From Alcaligenes faecalis (lineage in GTDB: Bacteria > Pseudomonadota > Gammaproteobacteria > Burkholderiales > Burkholderiaceae_B), in the NCBI RefSeq assembly GCF_005311025.1, contig NZ_CP031747.1, forward strand, positions 2,540,954 to 2,604,953: a DNA stretch of 64,000 nucleotides, in the 5' to 3' direction. Below, in pieces: positions 35,444-44,358 of the stretch. The notes under the pieces were generated by a model. That model was not told where the DNA came from, searched no databases, and worked only from the letters and a program-made list of their open reading frames with translations. The translations under genes were made by a program, and so were the position numbers. How positions within the stretch are numbered: the first letter of the stretch is position 1; each line of letters opens with the position of its first letter.

Positions 35444-35962
35444 ATGAATCCACTTATTCATTTTCTGGGCGCATTTGCGCGCGGTAGCAATCGGCTCGCC
35501 ATTCTGGTGGCCGAAGTTGCACTGGCCGCTCTGATGATTGCCTGCACCTACGGCGTCATTGCACGCTACGTCTTTAATAGCCCCAGCATCTACATCACCG
35601 AAGTGTGCGTGTACTTGCTGCTGGTCTGCTCCTGGCTGTCCATCGGCTGGGTTCACCTGGAAAACCGCCACGTCAGTGTTGAAGCCTTCCACATGCGCTT
35701 CTCGCCACGCGGCCAGCGCTTGGCCACCTGCATTTCGCAGCTGTGCATCTTGTTCTTCTGCCTGGTGCTGTTGTGGGCCGGTATTTCCGTAGTGGAAACA
35801 GCGATTGCCCGCAATTACCGCTCGGCCTCCATGCTGCGTTTCCCCCTGTGGATTGCCTACGGCATGATCCCATTGGGCGGCACCTTGCTGGGCCTGGCTA
35901 CTCTGCGCCAGCTGTTCATCCCGAACAGTGTGGAATCCAACGACAGCATCAAGGAGTTCTGA
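35444..35962 (+). CDS. TRAP transporter small permease, DctQ type (system 3)
   Basis: 172 aa with four hydrophobic segments and DctQ-type WLSIGWVHLENRHVSVEAFH between helices 2 and 3. It lies between the DctP and DctM genes and ends one base before the DctM start. GGAG precedes the ATG. It is the membrane link of the third TRAP system. Confidence 0.9.
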   Translation: MNPLIHFLGAFARGSNRLAILVAEVALAALMIACTYGVIARYVFNSPSIYITEVCVYLLLVCSWLSIGWVHLENRHVSVEAFHMRFSPRGQRLATCISQLCILFFCLVLLWAGISVVETAIARNYRSASMLRFPLWIAYGMIPLGGTLLGLATLRQLFIPNSVESNDSIKEF

Positions 35963-35963
35963 C

Positions 35964-37262
35964 ATGGATTCCATGCTCATTTTCAGCCTGATGATGGCCT
36001 GCTTTGCCATCCTGATGGTTATCGGCACCCCCATTTTTGCCGCACTGGGTGTTGCCAGTATTTCCGGCATTCTGATGAAATCCGGCCTGGGTGGCCTGGA
36101 CGTCATTCCCGCCACTTTGCACCGAGGCATGGCCAGCTATTCCCTGATCGCCATTCCGCTGTTCATTCTGATGGGTGAGGTCATTGCCCGCACCAGTATT
36201 GGCGGCAAGCTGTATCAGCTGTTCTATCTGTGGCTGAACCGCCTGCCCGGTGGTTTAGCTGTAGCCAGTGTGGGCAGCTCGGCCGTTTTCGGCGCCATGA
36301 GCGGGGTCAGCGTGGCGGGTGCCGCCACGATTGGTCGCTTTGCCATCCCAGAAATGCTCAAGCGTGGTTACTCGCCCAGCCTGTCTGGCGGCACGATTGC
36401 TGCGGCCGGTGCCCTGGCTTTGCTGATTCCACCCAGCATTGGCTTTGTGCTGTATGGCGAAATGGCGGATCAATCCATCGGCAAGCTGTTCATTGGTGCC
36501 TTGCTACCCGCCTTGATGGTCACCGTCATGATGGTGATCTATGTCGCTCTGGTTGCGATATTCAAGCCAGAGTCCGCACCGCGCAATTCGGAAGTCGTTA
36601 CCTGGGCACAGAAACTGGCCGCCCTGAAAGACATCTGGGCTGCTTCCTTGCTGATTTTGCTGGTGCTGGGCACGATCTATCTGGGCATTGCTACCCCGAC
36701 AGAAGCCGCTGGTATTGGTGCTGCAGGGGCATTCATCATTGCCATTGCCTACAAGGAAATGAACTGGCGCACGGCCTTGCAGATCCTGCGCTCCACCGCC
36801 GTCACCAGTGGCATGATTTTGCTGATTCTGGCCGCAGCGCTGCTGTTTGGCTACATCATGACTCGCTTGATGATTCCGCAAAAGCTGGTGGCCCTGATTA
36901 CGGCATCGTCTCAGCCAGCCTGGGTCATTCTCCTGTTTGTGCTGTTGTTCCTGATTGTCGTGGGCATGTTCCTGGATATTGTTTCTCTTATCCTGATCAC
37001 CACACCTGTTTTACTGCCTGTAATTGTGGCGCTGGGCTACGATCCATTATGGTTTGGCATTGTGATGATTATTGCCTGCGAAATGGCCGTCATTACGCCG
37101 CCGGTGGGTTTGAACCTGTATGTGATCAAGGGCATTGCCCCACAAATATCGCTACAGCAGATTACACGCGGGGCTCTGCCCTTTGTGGCACTGGAAATTT
37201 TGGCGATTGTGATTTTGACAATCTTCCCCGAAATCATTCTTTGGTTACCCAGAACGCTTTAA
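35964..37262 (+). CDS. TRAP transporter large permease, DctM type (system 3)
   Basis: 432 aa polytopic protein. Typical parts are LFILMGEVIARTSIGGKLYQ, FGAMSGVSVAGAATIGRFAI and GALALLIPPSIGFVLYGEMA. The start at 35964 has AAGGAG eight bases upstream inside the end of the DctQ gene. A strong terminator follows, dividing the amidase/TRAP unit from the CoA-transferase unit. Confidence 0.92.
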   Translation: MDSMLIFSLMMACFAILMVIGTPIFAALGVASISGILMKSGLGGLDVIPATLHRGMASYSLIAIPLFILMGEVIARTSIGGKLYQLFYLWLNRLPGGLAVASVGSSAVFGAMSGVSVAGAATIGRFAIPEMLKRGYSPSLSGGTIAAAGALALLIPPSIGFVLYGEMADQSIGKLFIGALLPALMVTVMMVIYVALVAIFKPESAPRNSEVVTWAQKLAALKDIWAASLLILLVLGTIYLGIATPTEAAGIGAAGAFIIAIAYKEMNWRTALQILRSTAVTSGMILLILAAALLFGYIMTRLMIPQKLVALITASSQPAWVILLFVLLFLIVVGMFLDIVSLILITTPVLLPVIVALGYDPLWFGIVMIIACEMAVITPPVGLNLYVIKGIAPQISLQQITRGALPFVALEILAIVILTIFPEIILWLPRTL

Positions 37263-37267
37263 AAAAT

Positions 37268-37293
37268 AAAACCCGCTTCATGCGGGTTTTTTT
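37268..37293 (+). terminator. Intrinsic terminator after TRAP system 3
   Basis: AAACCCGC (37268-37275) pairs with GCGGGTTT (37282-37289), followed by a T-run. Confidence 0.85.
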
Positions 37294-37390
37294 AATTTTC
37301 CATCCACGTTTTTTACGATGGCAGCATAATATTTGATTGCTTTTCTACTTTCTTTTTCTATCCCAGAATCAATAACTGGAGGAAACAGAA

Positions 37391-38602
37391 ATGGATAAGA
37401 ACAGCTTTACCGAACCCCCGCTCAAAGGCATCAAAGTCCTGGAGCTGGGTTCCTTGATTGCCGGCCCCTATGCCGGCAGCCTGCTGGCCCAGTTTGGGGC
37501 CGATGTCATCAAGATCGAACCGCCCGGCAAGGGCGACCCGCTGCGCCGCTGGCGGCAGTTGCACAAAGACACCTCCCTGTGGTGGCGCGTGCAAAGTCGC
37601 AACAAGCGTTCCATTGCGCTCGATCTGCGCCAGCCCGAAGGCCAGGAGATTGCTCGTGAACTGGCCCTGCAAAGCGATATCGTCATTGAAAACTTCCGCC
37701 CCGGCGTGCTGGAACGCTGGGGCCTGGGCTGGGAAACGCTGCACGCACTGAACCCACGCCTGATCATGGTGCGCGTCTCCGGTTATGGGCAGGACGGCCC
37801 CTACCACCGTCGCCCCGGCTTTGCCGCCATCGCAGAATGTATGGGTGGCCTGCGTTATGGTACCGGCTATCCGGATCGCCCCCCTGTGCGAGCCGGTGTC
37901 AGCCTGGGCGATACGCTGGCTTCGCTATACGGCACTATTGGCGCGCTGCTGGCCATGCACCATCTACGTCAGGAAGGCGGGCAGGGACAGATGATTGATG
38001 TGGCCTTGTATGAATCTGTCTTTGCCATCATGGAAAGTCTGATTCCAGACTATCAACTGAACGGTCATCAGCGCGAACGTACCGGGGCCAGCCTGCCCGG
38101 TATCTCCCCCTCCAACACCTATCCCACCGGCGACGGCAAATGGGTAGTGATTGCCGCCAATAGTGACGCGATTTTCATCCGTCTGATGCAGGCCATGAAC
38201 CGTCCTGATCTGGCCAGCGATCCGCGCTTGTCCGACAACGCCGGACGTGTGGAGCACAGCGCCATGCTGGACCAGACTATTGGCGACTGGACAGGCGCCC
38301 GCAGTCTGGAAGAGGTACTGAGCGTGCTGGATCAGGCTGAAGTCCCCAGCGGCAGCATCTACACCGCCGCCGACATTCTTGATGACCCGCATTACCAGGC
38401 CCGCGGCATGCTGGAGAAACACACCTTGGAGGACGGCCAGGAACTGACCATACCCGGCATCGTCCCCAAGCTAAGCCGCAGCCCCGGTGCCACCCAATGG
38501 TTGGGGCCGGAGTTGGGTGAACACACAGACAGCATCCTGCAAGAACTGGGCATGAGCCCGGAGCGCCGCCAAGCTCTGCGTGAACAAGGAATCGTGGAAT
38601 GA
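37391..38602 (+). CDS. Family III CoA transferase (CaiB/BaiF type)
   Basis: 403 aa. N-terminal GIKVLELGSLIAGPYAGSLLAQFGADVIK split by no gap, the NKRSIALDLRQPEG segment, and RAGVSLGDTLASLYG with the probable catalytic Asp are all typical. Family III enzymes move CoA from a donor ester such as succinyl-CoA to a free acid. GGAGG lies about eight bases upstream. The next gene overlaps its stop (ATGA) and encodes a CoA-ester lyase, so the acceptor is probably a hydroxy diacid such as citramalate or malate. This is inferred from context. Confidence 0.92.
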   Translation: MDKNSFTEPPLKGIKVLELGSLIAGPYAGSLLAQFGADVIKIEPPGKGDPLRRWRQLHKDTSLWWRVQSRNKRSIALDLRQPEGQEIARELALQSDIVIENFRPGVLERWGLGWETLHALNPRLIMVRVSGYGQDGPYHRRPGFAAIAECMGGLRYGTGYPDRPPVRAGVSLGDTLASLYGTIGALLAMHHLRQEGGQGQMIDVALYESVFAIMESLIPDYQLNGHQRERTGASLPGISPSNTYPTGDGKWVVIAANSDAIFIRLMQAMNRPDLASDPRLSDNAGRVEHSAMLDQTIGDWTGARSLEEVLSVLDQAEVPSGSIYTAADILDDPHYQARGMLEKHTLEDGQELTIPGIVPKLSRSPGATQWLGPELGEHTDSILQELGMSPERRQALREQGIVE

Positions 38603-39504
38603 GTACCGTGTTATTAACTGATGTCACCTTGCGTGACGGCCTGCAAATTGTGCCACGCTGGGTGCCTACGCCGGACAAGCTGCGTATCGCGCAAGCACTG
38701 CCTCAATGCGGCGTGCGCAAGATCGAGCTCACGTCCTTTACGTCGCCCAAAGCCATCCCATCCCTGGCGGATGCCGATGAGCTGGCCAGCCTGACCACAC
38801 GCGACCCTCAGGTTTGCTACACCGCACTGGTCCCCAATCTGCGCGGTGCGCAGCGCGCTTTGGCAGCCCATATGAACGAGCTGAACTTTGTATTTTCAGC
38901 CTCTGAAGCGCATAACCAGGCCAATCTGCGCATGAATATTGCACAATCACTGGCCCAGCTGGAGCAAGTGCTGGAAGCGGCGGGCAAAACGCCAGTCAAC
39001 GTGTCCCTGTCCACCGCTTTTGGCTGCCCCTTTACCGGCGCCGTCGCCCCCGCGCACGTGATTGCACTGATGCAACAAGTGCAACGCATGGGAGCCAGCT
39101 CCGTCAGCCTGTGCGATACCACCGGCATGGGCTCGCCCGCCGATGTGGAACGTCTGACCCAGGCTGCCTTGAGCTTGTATGGTGAACAAGGCGTCACCGG
39201 CCATTTCCATGACACCCGCGGGCTGGCTCTGGCCAATGCCTGGGCCGCGTATCGCGAAGGAGGACGTCGGTTCGACGCAGCCTTGGCCGGTTTGGGCGGT
39301 TGCCCTTACGCCCCCGGTGCCAGCGGCAATGCCAGCCTGGAAGATCTGGCGCATATGTTCCAGATCAGCGGTGTGGAAACAGGCTTGAATCTGGAAGCGC
39401 TCCAGCCTTTGGCCGAAGAAATCGCAGCCCTGACGCAAGAGCCCATTCAAAGTCGCCTGCACAAAGCAGGACCAGCCTACGCCTTGAAGGTATGCCAACC
39501 ATGA
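38599..39504 (+). CDS. HMG-CoA lyase-family CoA-ester lyase
   Basis: 301 aa TIM-barrel lyase. The metal-binding [11 protein letters not shown] is at residues 6-16, the [11 protein letters not shown] segment follows, and the catalytic-Cys signature is [19 protein letters not shown]. These fit hydroxymethylglutaryl-CoA lyase and related (citra)malyl-CoA-type lyases. In this operon, flanked by a CoA transferase and a LeuCD-type hydro-lyase, a 3-hydroxy-3-methyl diacid-CoA such as citramalyl-CoA is a more natural substrate than HMG-CoA. It overlaps both neighbours by ATGA junctions. Confidence 0.9.
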   Translation: MSTVLLTDVTLRDGLQIVPRWVPTPDKLRIAQALPQCGVRKIELTSFTSPKAIPSLADADELASLTTRDPQVCYTALVPNLRGAQRALAAHMNELNFVFSASEAHNQANLRMNIAQSLAQLEQVLEAAGKTPVNVSLSTAFGCPFTGAVAPAHVIALMQQVQRMGASSVSLCDTTGMGSPADVERLTQAALSLYGEQGVTGHFHDTRGLALANAWAAYREGGRRFDAALAGLGGCPYAPGASGNASLEDLAHMFQISGVETGLNLEALQPLAEEIAALTQEPIQSRLHKAGPAYALKVCQP

Positions 39505-40913
39505 GCACGGCCCGCACCCTTTTTCAAAAGCTCTGGGATGCACATCGCGTTGCGACGGTAGACGATGAGCATGATCTGATCTACATAGACCGCCAGTTGT
39601 TGTACGAAGTCACCAGTCCGCAAGCTTTCGAGAGTTTGCGCTTGGCCGGACGCCATGTGCGTCGCCCGGACACCGCACTGACCACGGTGGACCACAACGT
39701 GCCCACGCGCCGCCGCAATCAGCGTCTGGAAGATCCGTTGGCGCAGGCTCAGATCGACCAGATGGAGATCAATAGCCGGGAGTTTGGCCTGCGCTACTTT
39801 GGCCTGGATGACGAGCGCCAGGGCATCATCCACGTGATCGGACCCGAGCAGGGCATGACCTTGCCCGGCTCCAGCATCGTGGCGGGGGATTCCCATACCA
39901 GCACGCATGGCGCGTTTGCGGCCTTGGCCTTTGGTATTGGCACCTCCGAAGTGGAGCATGTTCTGGCCACGCAATGCTTGGCCGCAAAACGCATGCGCAG
40001 CCTGCAAGTAGACGTGCAAGGTGAATTGCCTGCCACCAGCACCGCCAAGGATCTGATCCTGCACATCATTGCCCGCCTGGGTGCGGATGGCGGGCGAGAC
40101 TGTGCCATCGAATTTACCGGCCCCGCCATCCGGGCCTTATCCATGGAAGGGCGCATGACCTTGTGCAATATGGCGATCGAAGCGGGGGCCCGTATTGGTC
40201 TGGTCGCTGTGGACGACAAGACCCTGGACTATGTGCGCGGCCGCCCCTTGGCACCAAAAGGAGAGGCATGGGACAAGGCAGAGCAGTACTGGCGCACGCT
40301 GATCAGCGATGAAGGCTGCCAATACGATCAGCATTTGCTGATCGACGCCACGCAGGTTGCCCCCACAGTCACTTGGGGCACATCGCCCGATATGGCGGCG
40401 GCCATCGACCAGCTTGTACCTGATCCATTAGCCGCTGCCACGGGCAAACAAGCTGATTCCCAACGCGCCTTGAACTATATGGCTTTGCAGGCTGGCCAGC
40501 CGCTGGCAGGCATCACCATAGACCGGGTTTTCATCGGTTCCTGTACCAATGCCCGTATTGAAGACCTGCGCAGCGCCGCTGCCATGATCAAAGGCAAACG
40601 CGTGGCCAGCACAGTGCTGCAAGCTTTGGTTGTACCCGGCTCGGGACTGGTACGCCGTCAGGCCGAGCAGGAAGGCCTGGACCAGATATTCACGCAAGCT
40701 GGCTTTGAATGGCGCGAGCCGGGCTGCTCCATGTGCCTGGGCATGAACGAAGACCGCCTGAACCCGGGCGAGCGCTGCGCCTCCACCTCCAACCGTAATT
40801 TCGAAGGCAGGCAGGGTGCCTTGGGGCGTACACACCTGATGAGCCCCGCCATGGCTGCTGCCGCTGCAATTGCGGGCCATCTTGTCGATATCCGCAACTG
40901 GGACGCCGCATGA
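39501..40913 (+). CDS. LeuC-type hydro-lyase, large subunit (catabolic copy likely)
   Basis: 470 aa aconitase-superfamily protein. The 4Fe-4S ligands appear in [13 protein letters not shown] and in [15 protein letters not shown]. Other conserved parts are [30 protein letters not shown] and [10 protein letters not shown]. It is homologous to 3-isopropylmalate dehydratase, but no leuB or asd follows; instead it is coupled to CoA-transferase and lyase genes. (R)-citramalate/citraconate, dimethylmaleate and maleate hydratases are LeuC homologues and fit better. The ATG at 39501 overlaps the lyase stop; an ATG three codons upstream is possible. Confidence 0.92.
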   Translation: MSTARTLFQKLWDAHRVATVDDEHDLIYIDRQLLYEVTSPQAFESLRLAGRHVRRPDTALTTVDHNVPTRRRNQRLEDPLAQAQIDQMEINSREFGLRYFGLDDERQGIIHVIGPEQGMTLPGSSIVAGDSHTSTHGAFAALAFGIGTSEVEHVLATQCLAAKRMRSLQVDVQGELPATSTAKDLILHIIARLGADGGRDCAIEFTGPAIRALSMEGRMTLCNMAIEAGARIGLVAVDDKTLDYVRGRPLAPKGEAWDKAEQYWRTLISDEGCQYDQHLLIDATQVAPTVTWGTSPDMAAAIDQLVPDPLAAATGKQADSQRALNYMALQAGQPLAGITIDRVFIGSCTNARIEDLRSAAAMIKGKRVASTVLQALVVPGSGLVRRQAEQEGLDQIFTQAGFEWREPGCSMCLGMNEDRLNPGERCASTSNRNFEGRQGALGRTHLMSPAMAAAAAIAGHLVDIRNWDAA

Positions 40914-41548
40914 ACACACCTTTTACTTCCGTGCGCTCGCGCCTGATTGCGCTGGACCGCGCCAATGTAGACACCGACGCTATCTTGCCCAAGCAGTACA
41001 TGACATCCTTGTCGCGCACTGGCTTTGGACAATATGCCTTCGACAACTGGCGGTACGCGGACATTGGCTACCCCGGCAAACCACTGGACGAGCGTAAGCC
41101 AATCAACAGTTTCTGCCTGCATCAGCCGCACGCCCAGGGAGCCCAGATTCTGCTCGGACGCGAGAACTTCGGCTGCGGGTCCAGCCGTGAACACGCAGTA
41201 TGGGCCTTGAAGGACTTGGGCATTGCCGTACTGATCGCCCCTTCATTTGCCGACATCTTCCGCAATAACTGCTTTAAAAACGGCATATTGCCCATCCAGC
41301 TGGCTACGGAGCAAATTGATGGTTTATTCACCACAGCTACACAAAATCCGTGGGGTGAATGGACGGTAAATCTGGAGGCCTGCATGTTGATCGGTCCCAA
41401 CCAGCACATCCGTTTCCAGGTGGAGCCTGAACGCCGCCACCGCCTGCTGCTGGCGCTGGACGATATCAGCGTGACAGAGCAAAAAATGGATCAGATCCAG
41501 GCTTACGAACAACTGCGCCGGGAACAGGAACCCTGGTTATTTAGCTAA
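40910..41548 (+). CDS. LeuD-type hydro-lyase, small subunit
   Basis: 212 aa swivelling-domain subunit. [18 protein letters not shown] and [20 protein letters not shown] are the substrate-binding motifs of LeuD. Usual length (~200-215 aa). Its ATG overlaps the large-subunit stop, so the two form a heterodimeric dehydratase. It is the last gene of the cluster. Confidence 0.92.
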   Translation: MNTPFTSVRSRLIALDRANVDTDAILPKQYMTSLSRTGFGQYAFDNWRYADIGYPGKPLDERKPINSFCLHQPHAQGAQILLGRENFGCGSSREHAVWALKDLGIAVLIAPSFADIFRNNCFKNGILPIQLATEQIDGLFTTATQNPWGEWTVNLEACMLIGPNQHIRFQVEPERRHRLLLALDDISVTEQKMDQIQAYEQLRREQEPWLFS

Positions 41549-41612
41549 GCATGATAGATAGAGGGGGCAGCGGCGGAAGGGGACTTTTGCCGCTGCCTGC
41601 CTCCCGCCCTGG

Positions 41613-41660
41613 CAGTCCCAGTCCCAGTCCCAGTCCCAGTCCCAGTCCCAGTCCCAGTCG
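41613..41660. repeat. Hexanucleotide tandem repeat (CAGTCC) x 8
   Basis: Eight copies of CAGTCC, the last ending in CG, make a 48-bp pure microsatellite in the 499-base gap between the LeuD-type gene and the TonB receptor. A short open frame would read it as Ser-Pro repeats, but that frame has no sign of being a gene. Confidence 0.85.
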
Positions 41661-42007
41661 ACAAGTATCGAAACACAGCTCAAGCCTGTTCAAGTCACAA
41701 ATAGAAGAATTTCTTGAGCCGCTCCCTTATTAGCCAGGAGCCATCACCGCTCCCTTGCCTCCCCCTCGCCAAGCAAAGATCACCTGTTCTTGCCAAAACT
41801 ATTCCATGGGACGCACTCCCACCCTCGTGTCAGACGAGGCCTCTATTTTGCTCAAAAATCCCTCTGAAACCCTGATTCCGGCGCAGTTTCGGAGCGAAAT
41901 CGACTACTCCGCCTACTTATACCCATAAGTTTTTTAGGGTCTTTTTTATATCACAAAGGCGCCTAACTGCTTGAAGCACCTACAAGTAAATGCTACAAAT
42001 GAAACAT
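41661..42007. other. Intergenic region upstream of the TonB receptor
   Basis: About 350 bases between the hexanucleotide repeat and the Fur box. It becomes AT-rich from about 41920. I see no gene or strong hairpin. Confidence 0.4.
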
Positions 42008-42026
42008 TAATGAGAATCATTTTTAT
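42008..42026 (+). promoter_or_regulatory. Fur box upstream of the TonB-dependent receptor
   Basis: TAATGAGAATCATTTTTAT, 22 bases before the start codon, holds the core AATGAGAATCATT of Fur boxes. Iron repression of the receptor is expected. Confidence 0.75.
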
Positions 42027-42047
42027 TTATATTTAACTTACAGATCC

Positions 42048-44174
42048 ATGCGCATTTCTCATCTTATTGGCCTGAGCCTGCTCAGCGCGGGCAGCAGTTG
42101 GGCTCAATCTTCCGATGCTCCCCCAGTTACATCTTTGTCCACCATTGAAGTCAAAGCCAGCGAATACATTGACTTGCCGCCCGCTTATGAAGGCAATCAT
42201 GTCGCTACCGGCGGCAACCTGGGTTTGCTGGGCAACCGGGATGTCATGAACACCCCATTTAGCACCATCAACTACACCAGCGACTACATCGAAGATCTGC
42301 AAGGTCAGGAACTGCGCATTCTTATCAGCAAGAACGACCCTTCCGTGCAGACTCCCGGTGCAGGTGGAACGGGCGGCAAAGACACCATGTATATACGGGG
42401 TTTCCGTGCCGGTGACGTGTCTCTAAATGGTTTGCAAGGTTTGACCAGTGGCCGCCGCGTGATGGCCATCGCAGAGCGTTTAGAAATTCTCAAAGGCCCC
42501 TCTGCCGTGCTGAACGGCATGAATGCCAGCAATGATGTGGGCGGCTCAATCAATCTGGTGTCCAAGCGCGCCACGGATGATCCCATTAGCAACGTCACCC
42601 TGTCCTACATCCAGCCTTCCCAATTCGGGACGCATCTGGATCTGGGCCGCCGTTTCGGGGAATCCAATGAATTGGGCCTGCGCTTGAACGGCGTATTCAA
42701 GGACGGCGAGGGCGTGGTGGACCACCGCACCAATCGCGACAAGCTGATTTCTCTGGGGGCCGACTATCGCCTGGGCACAGTCAAACTGTCTGCCGACCTG
42801 TACCACCTGGAAGAATACATTTCCGGTCTGAACCGGGGCGTGCGTCTGGCCAAGGGGCTGGACAAGAACCCATTGCCCTCACCACCTAAAGGCAATGTCT
42901 TGCTGGGCGTACCGTGGGCGGCTGGCCTGACGCGTGAAACCACCGCACTGGTACGTGCAGACTGGGCTGCCAACGACAAGTTGGCGGTCTACGGTTCTGC
43001 GGGTTACAGCAAGTCCGAGATGAGCAACTACAACACCAAGGGCAGCACCTTGCTGAACGAGCAAGGGGACCTGAAACTGGCTGCGACCCGCCGCAACAAT
43101 ACCGGCTACAACCTGGCCGCCAATAGTGGTCTGTTCTACAACTTCGACACCGGCTCCGTGCACCACACCATCAGCGCCGGAGTGGACTGGAACCGCAAAA
43201 GCTCGCGCAGCGACAACACGTCCATCAAAGGCTGGTCCGAGACCATCAATATTTACGACCCAGACTACCCGGCTCGTCCCTATGTCCCCATGAATGGGCT
43301 AAGTGCGCCTAACGTCAGCTATCTGTACAGTGCAGCGTTAGCCGATACCCTGTCTTTTGCGGATGGCAAATATCAGCTGACGCTGGGCCTGCGCCAGCAG
43401 TGGGTCAGCACCAAAGACAAAAGCGGCAAGAGCGACAACTACAGCAAGAATGCACTGACGCCCACCATTGCCGGTGTCTGGCAATTGCGTGACGACTGGA
43501 TGCTGTACGCCAACTATGCCGAGGGTCTGACACAAGGAATGATCGTCGGTGACGACTACGCCAACGAAGGCCAGATCTTCGCGCCCCAGAAAACACGTCA
43601 ATACGAAATCGGGATGAAGTACGACAGCGGCGATTACGCTCTGACAGCGGCCCTGTTCGACATCACCCAACCCAATAGCTACGAGAGCGCTGAACGTTTC
43701 AACGGCAAGCCCAACCTGAGCTACGACGGCCGTCAGCGCAACCGAGGGGTCGAAGTACAGGTCTTTGGTCAAATTGCCGAGAACTGGCGTTTGACCGGTG
43801 GTATTGCCTACCTGGACCCCAAGATTCGCAAGGCCAGCAACCCGAGCAACGAAGGGCGTATGGCCGTGGGCCTGTCCCGCTGGGTCGCCAAGGCCGGAAT
43901 TGAATGGGATACGCCTTTTGTTCAGGGCCTGACCTTGAATGCCAACCTGCACAGCCAGTCCAAGCAATATGCCGACGCCAGCAACAGCTACTACATGCCA
44001 GGCGTGACCACCTATGACCTGGGCATGCGCTACAAAACGCGCTTTGCCGGCAAGGAAGTGACCTTGCGCGCCAGCCTGGAAAACGTGGGTAACAAGGCCT
44101 ACTGGGTCGTGCCCTTGAGCAATGGCCAAGGTTCGCCACGTACCTTCCTGGCTTCAGCCACCATGAAATTCTAA
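42048..44174 (+). CDS. TonB-dependent siderophore receptor
   Basis: 708 aa outer-membrane receptor. Signal peptide MRISHLIGLSLLSAGSSWAQ, a TonB box in STIEVKAS, a plug domain with DTMYIRGFRAGDVSLNG and RLEILKGPSAVLNGM, and a 22-strand barrel ending in the aromatic LASATMKF. It imports ferric siderophores with TonB energy. No siderophore synthesis or ABC genes are nearby, so it probably takes up foreign siderophores. It is a single transcription unit with a Fur box and its own terminator. Confidence 0.93.
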   Translation: MRISHLIGLSLLSAGSSWAQSSDAPPVTSLSTIEVKASEYIDLPPAYEGNHVATGGNLGLLGNRDVMNTPFSTINYTSDYIEDLQGQELRILISKNDPSVQTPGAGGTGGKDTMYIRGFRAGDVSLNGLQGLTSGRRVMAIAERLEILKGPSAVLNGMNASNDVGGSINLVSKRATDDPISNVTLSYIQPSQFGTHLDLGRRFGESNELGLRLNGVFKDGEGVVDHRTNRDKLISLGADYRLGTVKLSADLYHLEEYISGLNRGVRLAKGLDKNPLPSPPKGNVLLGVPWAAGLTRETTALVRADWAANDKLAVYGSAGYSKSEMSNYNTKGSTLLNEQGDLKLAATRRNNTGYNLAANSGLFYNFDTGSVHHTISAGVDWNRKSSRSDNTSIKGWSETINIYDPDYPARPYVPMNGLSAPNVSYLYSAALADTLSFADGKYQLTLGLRQQWVSTKDKSGKSDNYSKNALTPTIAGVWQLRDDWMLYANYAEGLTQGMIVGDDYANEGQIFAPQKTRQYEIGMKYDSGDYALTAALFDITQPNSYESAERFNGKPNLSYDGRQRNRGVEVQVFGQIAENWRLTGGIAYLDPKIRKASNPSNEGRMAVGLSRWVAKAGIEWDTPFVQGLTLNANLHSQSKQYADASNSYYMPGVTTYDLGMRYKTRFAGKEVTLRASLENVGNKAYWVVPLSNGQGSPRTFLASATMKF

Positions 44175-44239
44175 GTAGACCAGCGATCCCCCTGCCATCC
44201 AGTTCTCCGTCTGGCTGGCAGGGTCTAACTCCGCTTTTG

Positions 44240-44279
44240 CAGGGCCTGTTCATGCGTGTATGCAGGCCCTGTTTTTTTT
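44240..44279 (+). terminator. Terminator after the TonB-dependent receptor
   Basis: CAGGGCCTG (44240-44248) pairs with CAGGCCCTG (44263-44271) and is followed by eight T. Confidence 0.9.
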
Positions 44280-44358
44280 GTTTTGACAAGTCTTGTCAGC
44301 TAAAACGGTGAGCCTCTGGGCCCACCAAGCATCTTTGAGCTGCTATGGCGTGTCGTCC

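Noticed and set aside
38599-39504. Leucine-catabolic HMG-CoA lyase of the liu pathway
   Set aside because: The gene is 20 kb from liuA and coupled to CoA transferase and LeuCD-type genes; no LiuR-like operator is seen before this operon.
39501-41548. leuCD of leucine biosynthesis
   Set aside because: Not fully excluded, but the genes lack leuB/asd neighbours and are translationally coupled to CoA-transferase and lyase genes, so a catabolic hydro-lyase is preferred.
41613-41660. CRISPR array
   Set aside because: Units are 6 bases without spacers and no cas genes are present; the same holds for the repeat at 48577.
41551-41733. 60-aa frame with Ser-Pro repeats
   Set aside because: Arises from the CAGTCC microsatellite; no ribosome site and no conserved ends.
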